Positions 10,101-17,838 of a stretch of DNA of 19,488 nucleotides are shown one piece after another. Location of the stretch: the NCBI RefSeq assembly GCF_026151205.1, contig NW_026971913.1, forward strand, positions 1 to 19,488, given 5' to 3'. The translations under genes and the position numbers were made by a program. Position 1 is the first letter of the stretch; each line of letters opens with the position of its first letter. Origin of the DNA: Bolinopsis microptera (lineage: Eukaryota > Ctenophora > Tentaculata > Lobata > Bolinopsidae). The notes under the pieces were generated by a model that was not told the origin of the DNA, did not search any database, and saw only the letters and a program-made list of their open reading frames with translations.

Positions 10101-10799
10101 AGGGTCCGAATGAGTGTTTGTTACAGTCAGATCTCTTTTTAAAACTGCGTTTGAGCTTTATGAAAAAGCTCGAAACGCTGTTTTATCTTGACTTGATATT
10201 TGCCTCCTGTAAAAAATACAGATTCCCTAAATAATTTTTTTTCAGTGCGTCGTGTTGCTATGGTAACGCAGGTGTAACGGGATCAGGTGGGAGGAACATT
10301 CATTACAACGCAAGAGAACAGTGCTCCTCCTACTTCTACAACACCCACTCTGGGTCGTCCTCCATCCCATCTCACCCTAGTAACTCCCTCCCTCCTCCTT
10401 CACCCTCTCTCCCTCCTCCCGCCCCTCCCCCCAACCAACCTACCCCTCACTCAAGAGGTTTGTTTGAATTGTTATCGTCTGAATCATCTGCCATTTTCTT
10501 GGCTAAAAGGATAATTGAGTCCACTAGATAAACAGTTAATGTAACATGGTGTTTTTCCAGGAAGCAGCTCGTGGCTGGAGGACAAGTGGGCCTCCTCCAA
10601 CCCTCCAGTAGTAGGATGGACCCCGACCACCCCCATCTGGGGCAACTCGCACCTCACTCCCGTGCCCCCAACTTACCAGCCCGCCTACTCGGGGGTTCCG
10701 CCCCCCTTTCAGCACGGCATCCAGCCCCTTATCTCCTCGCACAGACAATCTCAGAACCTCTCAAGCGATATCATCGACAATTCGAGAGTCGCGTTCTGA
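4021..10799 (+). CDS. Pax: Pax-like transcription factor gene, 3' nine exons
   Basis: Joined exons are 4021-4125, 4414-4444, 6126-6257, 6852-6943, 9230-9266, 9479-9868, 9991-10075, 10246-10457 and 10561-10799. They total 1323 nt, giving 440 residues and a TGA, with every junction in phase. Residues 1-14 match the C-terminal end of a Pax paired domain, the DNA-binding domain of the family. Residues 17-35 form a charged linker containing LKAEPE, a possible sumoylation-type site. Residues 63-71 (FTIPPNIMG) loosely resemble the Pax octapeptide but with one extra residue. Residues 92-99 (RKRPRRHR) look like a nuclear localisation signal. From about 120 onward the protein is rich in Ser, Pro and Thr, as in Pax transactivation tails. 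No homeodomain is visible. The start and most of the paired domain lie outside the window. The Pax family call is fairly firm; the subfamily is unknown. Confidence 0.78.
4126..4413 (+). other. Intron of the Pax-like gene (288 bp)
   Basis: It begins GTGAGA and ends with a strong pyrimidine tract and acceptor (TTTATTGTTTTCCAG). The left arm of the long inverted repeat starts inside it at 4322. Nothing else is seen. Confidence 0.6.
4414..4444 (+). CDS. Pax: Pax-like microexon b (31 nt)
   Basis: The microexon is bounded by TTGTTTTCCAG and CAG|GTACAT. It reads ALRLIESSSA plus one base. It enters in phase 0, matching the preceding exon, and leaves one base, which is what the exon at 6126 needs to keep its long open frame (the split codon gives Ala). 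Without it, splicing 4125 to 6126 would shift into a frame that stops after about 23 codons. It lies inside the left inverted-repeat arm, and an exact antisense copy with splice sites is at 18983-19013. Support is splice consensus plus phase; no domain is recognised. A different unrecognised exon of 3n+1 length remains possible. Confidence 0.65.
4918..4937. repeat. 20-bp perfect palindrome around TGACGTCA
   Basis: The sequence ACTTGATGACGTCATCAAGT equals its own reverse complement, and its core is the CRE/ATF consensus TGACGTCA. It lies in an intron inside the left repeat arm. The right arm copy (near 15369-15386) keeps the TGATGACGTCATCA core, although the flanks differ. Whether a factor binds is unknown. 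Confidence 0.7.
5770..6096. mobile_element. Foldback MITE, copy 1
   Basis: A 327-bp near-perfect palindrome with 141-bp arms at 5770-5910 and 5956-6096 around a 45-bp loop. Its ends are TTTGACCAAAACCC and the reverse complement, and TA flanks both sides (5768-5769, 6097-6098), the target duplication expected of Tc1/mariner-type elements. There is no coding capacity, so it would need a transposase from elsewhere. Two more copies are at 13870-14198 and 14214-14540. It ends only 27 bp before the acceptor of the next Pax-like exon. An RNA crossing it would form a long hairpin. Confidence 0.93.
6126..6257 (+). CDS. Pax: Pax-like exon c
   Basis: This 132-nt exon has acceptor TATTCTTATTTAG and donor ACAG|GTAAAC. 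With one base from the microexon it reads in a frame that begins EYKPNGWNPQEC and ends DFNPFLAT. The other phase that could follow exon a directly meets a stop codon. FTIPPNIMG in the middle loosely recalls the Pax octapeptide (a Groucho-binding motif such as YSINGILG) but has an extra residue, so that match is weak. The last 17 nt of the exon and the start of the intron are multiplied in the 32-bp minisatellite that follows. The foldback element ends 27 bp upstream of the acceptor. Confidence 0.78.
6241..6531. repeat. 32-bp minisatellite copying an exon-intron junction
   Basis: Nine units of 32 bp start at 6241, 6273, 6305, 6337, 6369, 6401, 6433, 6465 and 6497, with a trace of a tenth at 6529. 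Each contains CTTAGCAACAGGTAAACATC, that is, the exon end and splice donor of the exon at 6126-6257. The units alternate between CACCAAACCC and CACCCAACCC links in the first half, a two-unit (64-bp) pattern. In the exon's frame a TAG appears in the second unit, so only the first donor gives the full downstream protein. There are no spacers, so this is not a CRISPR array. Confidence 0.95.
6532..6851 (+). other. Rest of intron c, with two compact hairpins
   Basis: Intron sequence after the minisatellite. It holds a perfect 20-bp palindrome at 6674-6693 (CCGGTACGCTAGCGTACCGG). Just downstream is a CCGC-TTCG-GCGG hairpin near 6705-6716, whose loop is of the stable UUCG tetraloop type if transcribed. 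It ends in the acceptor CAGTACCATTACAG. No open frame with coding character is seen. Confidence 0.6.
6852..6943 (+). CDS. Pax: Pax-like exon d with basic cluster
   Basis: This 92-nt exon has acceptor TACCATTACAG and a strong donor (AAAG|GTAAGT). It takes two bases to complete the split Glu codon and ends in phase 0. It reads EVRKRPRRHRSVGGC and then a Tyr/Asn/Ser-rich stretch ending YNRVK. The basic run RKRPRRHR is a likely nuclear localisation signal. In most Pax proteins a complete or partial homeodomain follows further on, but none is seen here or downstream. A LINE fragment in opposite orientation begins within about 10 bp of its donor. Confidence 0.78.
6952..7195 (-). mobile_element. 5'-truncated LINE, end of reverse transcriptase ORF
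   Basis: On the minus strand 7195-6983 encodes about 70 residues, including DLVLWEPTHGRAQQGRPRQS, LLKEVG, KEELRTLMRDRD and IWRG, then a TAG stop (6983-6985). This pattern is typical of the extreme C-terminus of the non-LTR retrotransposon reverse transcriptase polyprotein, which cuts and copies at its target. A (TAG)n tract of about seven units at 6952-6975 forms the 3' tail, as in several LINE families that end in short tandem repeats. The upstream part is missing (an in-frame TAA at 7196-7198), so it is a dead fragment. It sits in the Pax-like intron in antisense orientation. The clade is not determined. Confidence 0.82.
7223..7311. repeat. Four spaced GATATAGCTG repeats
   Basis: GATATAGCTG occurs at 7223, 7250, 7277 and 7302, with spacings of 27, 27 and 25 bp. 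The spacer parts are partly similar (CCTGGCAG, CTTGCAGCCTG). It is a degenerate minisatellite in the intron. Confidence 0.75.
7479..7509. promoter_or_regulatory. CRE and E-box cluster in intron
   Basis: Within 31 bp there is a perfect TGACGTCA (7479-7486), further TCACG copies, and CACGTG (7504-7509). The sequence is more GC-rich than its surroundings. bZIP and bHLH factors bind such sites. That this is an intronic enhancer is inference only. Confidence 0.3.
7791..7874. repeat. 40-bp tandem duplication
   Basis: GCTGATTGGTGTTTATGAAG begins at 7791 and again at 7831. The two 40-bp units differ at one base (AATCAGTG versus AATGAGTG), and four bases of a third unit follow. It contains the CCAAT-type core ATTGG. 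It lies in the large intron. Confidence 0.93.
7875..8630. other. Intron sequence, nothing clear
   Basis: AT-rich at first, becoming more GC-rich after about 8450. No open frame with coding character, no repeat and no RNA gene is recognised. It belongs to the 2.3-kb intron between the exons at 6852-6943 and 9230-9266. Confidence 0.5.
8631..8834 (+). CDS. Candidate alternative terminal exon of the Pax-like gene
   Basis: After a good acceptor (CCCTGTTTCCATCAG) the frame runs 67 codons to a TGA at 8832-8834. It reads TVSRPQIPLQAAQAYHRIHM, then a Thr/Ser-rich stretch. It would be entered in phase 0, which is what the exon ending at 6943 supplies, and it is clearly GC-richer than the intron around it. 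It could be an alternative last exon giving a shorter protein. With a weak donor at ACC|GTAACT (after 8747) it could instead be a 117-nt cassette exon joining the next exon in phase. Part of it is a simple (ACC)n(TCC)n run, so a chance open frame is possible. No domain is recognised. Confidence 0.4.
   Translation, partial: TVSRPQIPLQAAQAYHRIHMTCSAYPTVPNTLLGGSATVTGPMTTTSSSSAGRSMHRDSRLQISASN
9230..9266 (+). CDS. Pax: Pax-like exon e (37 nt)
   Basis: This short exon has acceptor TTTAAATTTTTCAG and donor AAAGA|GTAAGT. It starts in phase 0 with ATG and reads MDSSPTGSSFGK plus one base, which completes an ATG with the first two bases of the next exon. The phase agrees with the exon ending at 6943. 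Because it begins with ATG, an alternative promoter in the preceding intron could use it as a start, giving a protein without the DNA-binding part. No promoter is evident. Confidence 0.72.
9267..9478 (+). other. Intron of the Pax-like gene (212 bp)
   Basis: Short AT-rich intron from GTAAGT to TTGACTTCTTTCAG. No other feature is seen. Confidence 0.6.
9479..9868 (+). CDS. Pax: Pax-like exon f, Ser/Pro/Thr-rich tail
   Basis: At 390 nt this is the longest exon. The acceptor is CTTCTTTCAG and the donor CACTG|GTAATG. It takes two bases to complete a Met codon and leaves one. It encodes about 130 residues dominated by Ser, Pro, Thr and Met. The order is a SPSSSLSP start, then repeats of MMTSPAS (9589-9671 approximately), then a less regular region ending TRETPDSLLT. 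Such tails serve as transactivation domains in Pax proteins; that role is inferred from composition and position. The 7-residue repeat comes from a 21-bp coding minisatellite. The GC content and open frame contrast sharply with the flanking introns. Confidence 0.85.
9578..9671 (+). repeat. 21-bp coding minisatellite with CRE cores
   Basis: Units of 21 bp encode MMTSPAS. Perfect TGACGTCA palindromes recur at 9599, 9620, 9641 and 9662, exactly 21 bp apart. Flanking partial units (ATGACGTCCCC near 9577, GTAACGTCACC near 9682) show that the repeat continues in degenerate form. Confidence 0.9.
9991..10075 (+). CDS. Pax: Pax-like exon g
   Basis: This 85-nt exon has acceptor ATTTTCCCTACAG and donor CAAAA|GTTAGT. 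It completes a split Val codon and leaves two bases. It reads LTNSGRQHPHLSSILGQSPS, then SIPATSQ. Composition matches the Ser/Pro-rich tail of the preceding exon. LSSILG resembles the second half of a Pax octapeptide (xxILG), but the position is C-terminal, so chance is likely. No domain is recognised. Phase continuity with both neighbours is the main support. Confidence 0.75.
10246..10457 (+). CDS. Pax: Pax-like exon h, proline-rich
   Basis: This 212-nt exon has acceptor AATTTTTTTTCAG and donor AAGAG|GTTTGT. It completes a split Asn codon and leaves one base. It reads ASCCYGNAGVTGSGGRNIHY, then Ser-rich and strongly Pro-rich sequence (SLPPPSPSLPPPAPPPNQPT). The open frame runs the full length and both phases fit. 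Tyr and Ser/Pro-rich segments are usual in Pax activation tails. The pyrimidine-rich coding strand near 10380-10435 is a C/T-rich tract that could also act as a splicing element. Confidence 0.8.
10561..10799 (+). CDS. Pax: Pax-like terminal exon i with stop
   Basis: The acceptor is GGTGTTTTTCCAG, and two bases complete a split Gly codon. It reads SSSWLEDKWASSNPPVVGWT, a Pro/Tyr-rich part (TPVPPTYQPAYSGVPPPFQH), then SSDIIDNSRVAF and the stop TGA at 10797-10799. The two Trp-containing stretches (SSWLEDKW, GWTPTTPIW) stand out in an otherwise low-complexity tail and may be a conserved activation or partner-binding motif. The frame is unbroken. The 3' UTR continues to the AATAAA at 11143. Confidence 0.82.
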
Positions 10800-11165
10800 G
10801 GACCTTCCTCCAAACGAGAGTGCTGGACTGCAGGTCATACGTTTTAATTTATTTTTGAAAAGCAACAATTTGAGTGGGGATCAGCTCGAAATTTGTTGTT
10901 TCCTAAAAATGAAAGAGGATGATTGTCAAACATTTATCCGATACCATTTACTCATACTGATACAATGTGAGAGAAATGTTCAGTTCTTTTATCTGGAGTA
11001 TTTTCATTTTCTGTAAATAAGATTAGGGAGATCAAATAATGTTTAACAATTGATCATAGAACATTTGAATTCAACTTAAATTTTAAGTGATGAAATTAGC
11101 GCCAGATCTTATTTTAAATCTGATATGTGTGCCTTAATTTATAATAAAACACTCATTGATACATT
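10800..11165 (+). other. 3' UTR of the Pax-like gene
   Basis: From the stop codon the sequence turns AT-rich with no open frame of note until the polyadenylation signal. The end is approximate and inferred to lie 10-30 nt past AATAAA. Confidence 0.6.
11143..11148 (+). terminator. Polyadenylation signal AATAAA
   Basis: A canonical AATAAA lies 344 nt after the stop codon, followed within 40 nt by TG/TTAT-containing sequence. A DNA element begins at 11198, about 50 bp further. Confidence 0.65.
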
Positions 11166-11197
11166 GATAAATCAGGATGATGCATGTTATCAATATA

Positions 11198-12255
11198 GTA
11201 GAGGCTCTTACGGGCATTGTCTGCTCGATACGCTAGGGACCCCGCCCCAGACACACCTTACTAGACGTATTTTTGACCGTAGAATCGATTAAAAGTGGTT
11301 TTAAGATGATTGGACTGACTTTTTGGGGGTAGAATCGCAAAAAAACCAATTTTTGGGCAAAAAATAGGCCAAAAAACCATGTTTTTTGATATTTTGAACA
11401 AGTTAATTTTGTTGGCATGTCGGCAAAACTTGCATGGAGATAGCTAAAACACAGCCGCACAAGATGGTTTAAAAATTTGAAAAATCCCTCTATTTTTTTG
11501 GGGGTAAAAATCCAAAAAAGTGGTAAAAATTTTGACTTTTTTGCTTGAAGTTTGAATAATTTTTTGCAGTTGTATTAAATCAACCCAAAAATAGTCACAT
11601 CGTGTTTGCCTAAATTTTTCCTTTCCGAGAAGTACCCACTTCATATACTTTATCGAAGTTTGAATATTGTCACTCCGCAAGCGTTTTTGCCAAATTTTCG
11701 ACGCGCACTACGCGCAAAAGCATTTAGTTGTTATCAATTGGCATCCGCGCGTTCATCATAAATTTTAAACAGCTATAACTCAGCGAGATTATGTCCGTTC
11801 TAGCTCATATTTTCACACCAAATAGAAAACAATGTAATCTTATTGCTGACAAAATATGAGTATAATTACTGTATTTGCCTTAGAGTAATAGATATCAAAT
11901 AACGGAGTAGTTCGCTGTTTATTAGTCTCATGATTGAAATACTGATATCTGGATATTATCCGGTTGGAAGAGACAAGGACAAGTGAAACAAGGAAGTTAG
12001 GAGTAAGGGCAAATTTTCGGCGTCAACGCCATCTTCAGGCTCAAATTATTTGTTATATAGTAGTGTTGAAAGTATTAAAGTAATAGACTGTCAAGGTTTA
12101 AAACGCGCATTGGTATAGCACGTGACTAATAAGGCCAAATTTATACTTCTTAACATATTATCGATTCTTAGACATCATACTATTGTGTCCAATTAGCGGT
12201 TAGGTCTCTAAACTCGTAGCAGAAAACACGTCTTTTTGCCCGTAAGAGCCTCTAC
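11198..12255. mobile_element. TA-flanked non-autonomous DNA element, 1058 bp
   Basis: Perfect 19-bp terminal inverted repeats, GTAGAGGCTCTTACGGGCA at 11198-11216 and its reverse complement at 12237-12255, are each flanked by TA (11196-11197 and 12256-12257). This fits a Tc1/mariner-type target duplication. The interior is AT-rich with stretches such as TTTTTGGGGGTAGAATCG and a similar block near 11500. Short open frames on the minus strand show no DDE/D transposase motif, so it is non-autonomous or decayed. It sits just after the polyadenylation signal. Confidence 0.85.
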
Positions 12256-12449
12256 TAATAAGTCCGGTAACCGAGTTAAATTCTTATTTTACTGCTTCAT
12301 CGACCAATTAAGTAAAATAACCTGCGAATATTATTATTAGCACGTCGCACGAGTCTAAATTTCGCCGCGGTTACACCATGCACGTCGCACGATCAATTTC
12401 CCTACAGCTACAATGTAGTTGCACCGCACCAGGAATACCATAAAATCAT

Positions 12450-12477
12450 AAGTTGGAGTATTACCATACTCCAACTT
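12450..12477. repeat. Hairpin with 12-bp stem
   Basis: The arms AAGTTGGAGTAT and ATACTCCAACTT are exact reverse complements around TACC. A further CTCCAAC copy follows at about 12481. Function is unknown. Confidence 0.85.
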
Positions 12478-13433
12478 CCACTCCAACAGGTAGATCCACC
12501 TAAAACAGTGGGCTTCCTCCCAATTTTCCCTCGCCAGCTTCTTCAGCTCCCTTCCTCTAAAATCTTAAATCAACCTCTTATATAGTATTAGTAGCACACT
12601 CAAAACTATCAGTAATAATCTTTTTTACTCCAACAGTAACAGCAAAACTGAAGTAGCTCCTTTTGTTTGAATCTTCGCCTGAAGACTCTTTTTGCGGTTT
12701 AGTTTGTACTCATGAGATTATGCGATCCGTTTTTTAGAGGGTACTTTTAAGGGGATTTCACCCTGATTTGCTTTGGGGTGCTTAACGTGTACAGTGTAGC
12801 TACTAATATCCTGAGCACGAGCACAAATATAAAGCTTTAAGTTTATCAAAATTGGATAAACTTGGGTCTTCCGTCCTAGCGACCTCCGTCCTCGCGACTT
12901 CCGCCCTCGTGACCGATTCCCCATAAATTTGTCAATTATTAAAATGTTTGGATAAGGCAATGAGAATATTCAGAAGGCGGAGAAACTTATTTGTTATTTG
13001 GGAATCTTTGGAATCCTCTTGACGGATGTTACTGGTCTAAATTTCTTCGAATAGAAGTAGCGTGCGCTGCTTTTTTCTCAAAATATTATGGCGCCCGAAG
13101 CAAGTGCTACGAAGTAGCCCGCGCCGACCTATATAAAAATCCTCCTGAATCCTGACATGATGATTTTGGGTTTTTACAAAACAACGGTTAGTGCTTTACT
13201 GTTGAGTTTTGTTTCCAAATCTGGCATTCCTTATAATTCTTTAATTTTTATTCAATTCCTTACGGTTTTACAGAACATGCCTAGACAGAATGTTACTTGA
13301 CCGAACATTGCGTCAACGGACATAATTTTTAAAACCATTCAAAATCCGAAATTGTTTCATCTTTTTTGGCGTTTTTCCGTCATTTTAATGCTTTAGCAAA
13401 TAATTCTTTTATCAATTTCTAATACAGCAAAAA

Positions 13434-13455
13434 AACGATCGTTTAAACGATCGTT
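13434..13455. repeat. 22-bp perfect palindrome
   Basis: AACGATCGTTT followed by its own reverse complement, built from two AACGATCGTT boxes that are themselves palindromes. Function is unknown. Confidence 0.9.
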
Positions 13456-13869
13456 AAGCAATAACAATTTTGGAATATGTGGTATGCGTAAAATAATAAA
13501 ATGATTTACAATTCACAATTCAGTTCAAGTAGACAAATAATATTAAGTTCACCCAAGAAAAACAATTAGTAATAAAACTCGACAGGTTAGATTCGAGTAT
13601 CTCTCATGTTTAGCAGTAAACATCTCTTTTCACCTGGTACACAGGTACGAGCTAGTTGTACAACTATGAAATTGACCAAAATTAAAATTCTTTTGGGAAA
13701 AATTGTTGACTTGGACAGACTTTATTTAAAATGAAAGCTAGAACCTTCACTTCCAGCGTCCGGTCCAATTAATGTCTGTTCAAATATAATTATAAAGTCC
13801 GGTAAGGTAGAAATCTTTTAGTGTGCACAGCTTTTTACGAATATTTTCGTATAATTTGCATTTCCCATA

Positions 13870-14198
13870 TTTGACCAAAACCCATAATCATGGGTAGAGT
13901 GGACCGCTGCCAGTGTCTCTCTTTCCCAAACAAAAGGAAATGATATTAATTTGACTGACCGTTCTCAAATGCAAATTCATACCGAGAATGAAATCGGTCG
14001 CTCGCTTTTCCCATTCATTCACGGCTTACGAATTGTAATAAAGCTTATTGAATATAGGAAAAGCGAGCGACCGATTTCATTCTCGGTATGAATTTGCATT
14101 TGAGAACGGTCAGTCAAATTAATATCATTTCCTTTTGTTTGGGAAAGAGAGACACTGGCAGCGGTCCACTCTACCCATGATTATGGGTTTTGGTCAAA
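13870..14198. mobile_element. Foldback MITE, copy 2
   Basis: A 329-bp palindromic element with TTTGACCAAAACCC ends, flanked by TA at 13868-13869 and 14199-14200. It differs from the other two copies at many arm positions, and each change is mirrored in the opposite arm. It stands next to copy 3, separated by a short (TA)n tract, and lies just outside the long inverted repeat. Confidence 0.93.
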
Positions 14199-14211
14199 TA
14201 CTATATATATA

Positions 14212-15557
14212 TATTTGACCAAAACCCATAATCATGGGTAGAGTGAACCGCTGCCAGTGTCTCTCTTTTCCAAACAAAAGAAAATGATATTAATTTGAGG
14301 AACCGTCCGCAAATGCAAATTGATACCGAGAATGAAATCGGTCGCTCGCTTTTCCCATTCAATAAGCTTTATTACAATACGTAAGCCGTGAATGAATGGG
14401 AAAAGCGAGCGACCGATTTCATTCTCGGTATCAATTAGCATTTGCGGACGGTTCCTCAAATTAATATCATTTTCTTTTGTTTGGAAAAGAGAGACACTGG
14501 CAGCGGTTCACTCTACCCATGATTATGGGTTTTGGTCAAATATCATCTCTTTTTGATTATAATGTCAGGATAATTTACACAGTCGAAACTTAATAAGGAG
14601 GTAATTTCAACGATTTCGAAATTTTACCTTTGAAAACGTTTCCTTGTGTTTAGGTAGGCATATCTGTCAATAACAGACTGAATATAGCACTTTTTACTCA
14701 TCCAAGTTGGCATTAAATTCATATATAATGCCATTTTAATATCGTGGGAAAGCAGAATATATTCGAAATCACGAATGAGCACAATTCTCACCTTTCGCAC
14801 GTGCAAACTTTGAGCGGACGTTGCGTGCGCATAAAATATTGAATCACCATAAATTTTTGCATAGTGTTATTTAATATATAGTTTGATAAGCATGAAAAGT
14901 TTCAGAAGATTTCAAAAAGAACTTGGATCACAACAGGACTCCAAAGTTGGTAAAAATCGTGAAAATAACAATTTTTAGTGATTTTAGCTATTTTAAATGA
15001 ATTTGGGCGTGTCCCCACGTGTGCAACTTTTCGATTTTCAACTTTAAAACTAGCCTATAACACAATTTAGACCTTTAGGAAGCAAAATTGAGCTCCACAA
15101 CCCAAGGGATGGCCCAACACCAGAGAATACTAATTCACAACTTTTGTGTTTTTATAAAATTATTCTTCAAAAAAGCACAAACTTCAATAGCGAATATCTT
15201 TATGAAGGAGCAAGGTAGGAAAACTTTCCGGTAGATTTTCAGAATGCTTGAACAATTATCTAAGATGAAAATGTCCTCAGATTTTGAATAAAATTACTCC
15301 TTAATGCTTTAAAATCGATTTAAAAAGTTGTTATTTTGTCAAAAATCAAGTTTTAAAAACATTTAAATTGATGACGTCATCAAGTGATGATGATGACGAT
15401 AAATTATTTTTCGATATAATGTAAACTAAAGTATAAACAATTATCTTTAAAACCTGTGGTTCGAAATGACTGTATCTTTTATACTTTTGAATCTACGGAC
15501 ACTTAAATGTAGGCTACAATTTACTGCAAAAGCGTCTATACATATTATATATATATA
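14212..15557 (-). repeat. Long inverted repeat, right arm, inner part
   Basis: Reverse complement of roughly 4745-6098 of the left arm, including the foldback element at its inner edge. It is interrupted at 15557 by the 3.1-kb element and resumes at 18674. Homology stops at the TA before the foldback element, beyond which comes (TA)n and another foldback copy. Confidence 0.93.
14214..14540. mobile_element. Foldback MITE, copy 3
   Basis: A 327-bp palindrome, TA-flanked (14212-14213 and 14541-14542), lying at the inner edge of the right arm as the counterpart of copy 1. Its loop is in the opposite orientation to copy 1, as expected for an inverted arm. Arm-specific changes pair with each other (for example A at 14246 with T at 14508). 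Confidence 0.93.
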
Positions 15558-16811
15558 TGGACACGTTCATTGAAGTTTGAGGAAATTGGTAAATTTCCAA
15601 AACAGCGTTTTTAACGATAGTGGTCTAATTTTAACATATATTAATCTAGCGTGTTCATAAGTTCTGAACATTAGCCACGTGACCCATACTCCCATATGCA
15701 CTGCTCAAAAATAAAATGTATTGCTTTTAGGCACTATTATGTAAAAAATGTCACATTTTTGTGACATTGTTTACCATAGCTGCCCAATTAGCATTTTTTG
15801 GTCTAAAATATAGTAGATTAGGTCAATCTAACAATTATGATACAATGTAGGCCTAAAGGGCAGTGATCGAACGGCTTTAAGGCAACATTTCGTAAACTTT
15901 GTCACACTCAGAATACGAGACCTCTTTTCTACTGTGAGGTGTCCTCAAAACCCTTTCAACTCATTATTTGATAGTTCTTCTGCCAATCATAGCCTTAAAA
16001 TATGTTGTTTTGAAAAGTTAACAAATACACGCACTTGGCTATTGGGAAATGATGTAAATTCTGTCACATTATATAATGGAATTTGAAATTCTGGGTGAAT
16101 TGCCGAAATAATTTATATCTGATTTTGGTTTGGAAGGCGGGAAAACTGTATATAAGGACGATGCACGGATAGAGCTGATTCAAGTTAAGGGCAGTTGATG
16201 TAAACATCGTCACAAAATGATACGAAATCGTAAATGGACACGTTCATGTTGAAGTTTAAGGATATTGGTAAACCAAAAAAAATAGCGTGTTCAGAAGTTC
16301 TGGACATTAGCCACGTGACCCATACTTCTATATACACGGCTCAGAAATACAATTTATTGTTTTTAGGCACTATAATGTAAAAAAAGTCAGATTTTTGTGA
16401 CTGTGTTAACCATAGCTGCCCAATTAGCATTTTTGGTCTAAAATATAGTAGATTAGGTCATTCTAACAATTATGATACAACATTTGGCTAAAGGGCAGGG
16501 ATCGAACGGTTTTAAGGCAATATTTCGTAAACTTTGTCACACTCAGAATACGATACCTCTTTTCTACTGTGAGGTGTCCTCAAAACCCTTTCAACTCATT
16601 ATTTGATGGTTCTTCTACCAATCATAGCCCTAAAATATGTTGTTTCGAAAAGTTAGCAAATACATGCACTTATTGGGAAATGATGTAAATTCTGTCACAT
16701 TATATGGAATTTATATCTGATTTTGGTTTGGACGGCGGGAAAACTGTATATAAGGACGATGCACGGATAGAGCTGATTCAAGTTAAGGGCAGTTGATGTA
16801 AAAATTGTCAC
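15558..16811. repeat. Two diverged direct repeats of the element's left end
   Basis: Block one (15558-16232, 675 bp) and block two (16233-about 16811, 579 bp) share long stretches, for example ATTAGCCACGTGACCCATAC and GGACGATGCACGGATAGAGC. Block two lacks some internal segments. Both open with TGGACACGTTCAT. The duplication includes the terminal repeat, as if one element end was copied next to itself. Confidence 0.88.
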
Positions 16812-16820
16812 AATAATAAT

Positions 16821-17838
16821 AAGGGCAGTTGATATGAAAGAAAATCTATCTAACTAATGCAATGGCTGATGTGACGAAATTTACATTTCTTGACCCTATT
16901 TTGAAGAAACATGCCTCGATTAGAATTCAATATTCTTCCAGGAATTATTAGTAGGTTATTATTCAGCAAATCAGAACTCAAGTTTAACAATGCTGAGTTT
17001 AATTTTACTAAGTTACCGAAATGTGACGAAATTCACTTTTCCTGCCCCAGCAGTATAATTTCAATGTGATGAAAAGTGGGCATGGGTTTCTATATTTCCT
17101 TATCTCTGAATTAATCATTTCAAACTATAATTAGGACTGTTGATGTGAAAGAAAGTATATCTAAATTTTACAATGACGTATGTGACAAAATTTACATTTC
17201 TTGACCCTATTTTGAAGAACCATACCCCGATTAGAATTCAATATTCTTCCAGGAATTATTAGCAGGTTATTATTCAGCAGATCAGAACTCAAGTTTGACA
17301 ATTCTGAGTTTAATTATACTAAGTTACCGAAATGTGACGAAATTCACTTTTCCTGCCCCAAAAGTATAATTTCAATGTGATGAAAAATGGGCATGGGTTT
17401 CTATATTTCCTTTATCTCTGAATTAATCATTTCAAACTATAATTAGGACTGTTGATGTGAAAGAAAATGTATGTAAATTTTACAATGACGATGTGACGAA
17501 ATTTACATTTCTTGACCCTATTTTGAAGAACCATACCCCGATTAGAATTCAATATTCTTCCAGGAATTATTAGTAGGTTGTTTTTCAGCAAATCAGAACT
17601 CAAGTTTAACAATGCTGAGTTTGATATCACTAATTTACCGAAATGTGACGAAATTTACTTTTCCTGCCCCAACAGTATAATTTCAATGTGATGAAAAATG
17701 GGCATGGGTTTCTATATTTCCTGTATAAATCCATTCCAACTATAATAGGGGCAGTTGATATGAAAGAAAATCTATCTAACTAATGCAATGGCTGGTGTGA
17801 CGAAATTTACATTTCTTGCCCCTATTTTGAAGAATCAT
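16821..17838. repeat. 311-bp tandem units, about 3.3 copies
   Basis: Units begin near 16821, 17132, 17443 and 17747, with periods of 311, 311 and 304 bp; the last is partial. Shared landmarks include TTCTTCCAGGAATTATTAG and GGGCATGGGTTTCTATATTT. Copies differ at a few percent of sites. Each complete unit holds two GTGAC-N4-TTTAC-type boxes 152 bp apart, so 311 is about twice the 155-bp box spacing. Confidence 0.92.

Larger units (their letters stand above)
12258..13867. other. Intergenic DNA, small repeats and palindromes only
   Basis: No gene is supported. It contains a hairpin with a 12-bp perfect stem and 4-nt loop at 12450-12477 (AAGTTGGAGTAT-TACC-ATACTCCAACTT). About three degenerate 15-16-bp repeats at 12866-12913 share CTTCCGTCCTCGCGAC, and these explain the Arg-rich open frame on the minus strand there. 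A perfect 22-bp palindrome lies at 13434-13455. The rest is AT-rich with nothing recognised. Confidence 0.6.

Noticed and set aside
11444-11680. Minus-strand ORFs in the TA-flanked element, as candidate transposase
   Set aside because: They are short and rich in Lys and Phe from A/T runs, with no DDE/D-type motif or helix-turn-helix.
12718-12960. Arg-rich minus-strand ORF (RSRGRKSRGRRS)
   Set aside because: The Arg-rich part is produced by degenerate 15-16-bp repeats, and there is no splice or family support.
14232-14459. 75-codon minus-strand ORF
   Set aside because: It is translation of the foldback element's arm and loop, and copies elsewhere are not constrained as protein.
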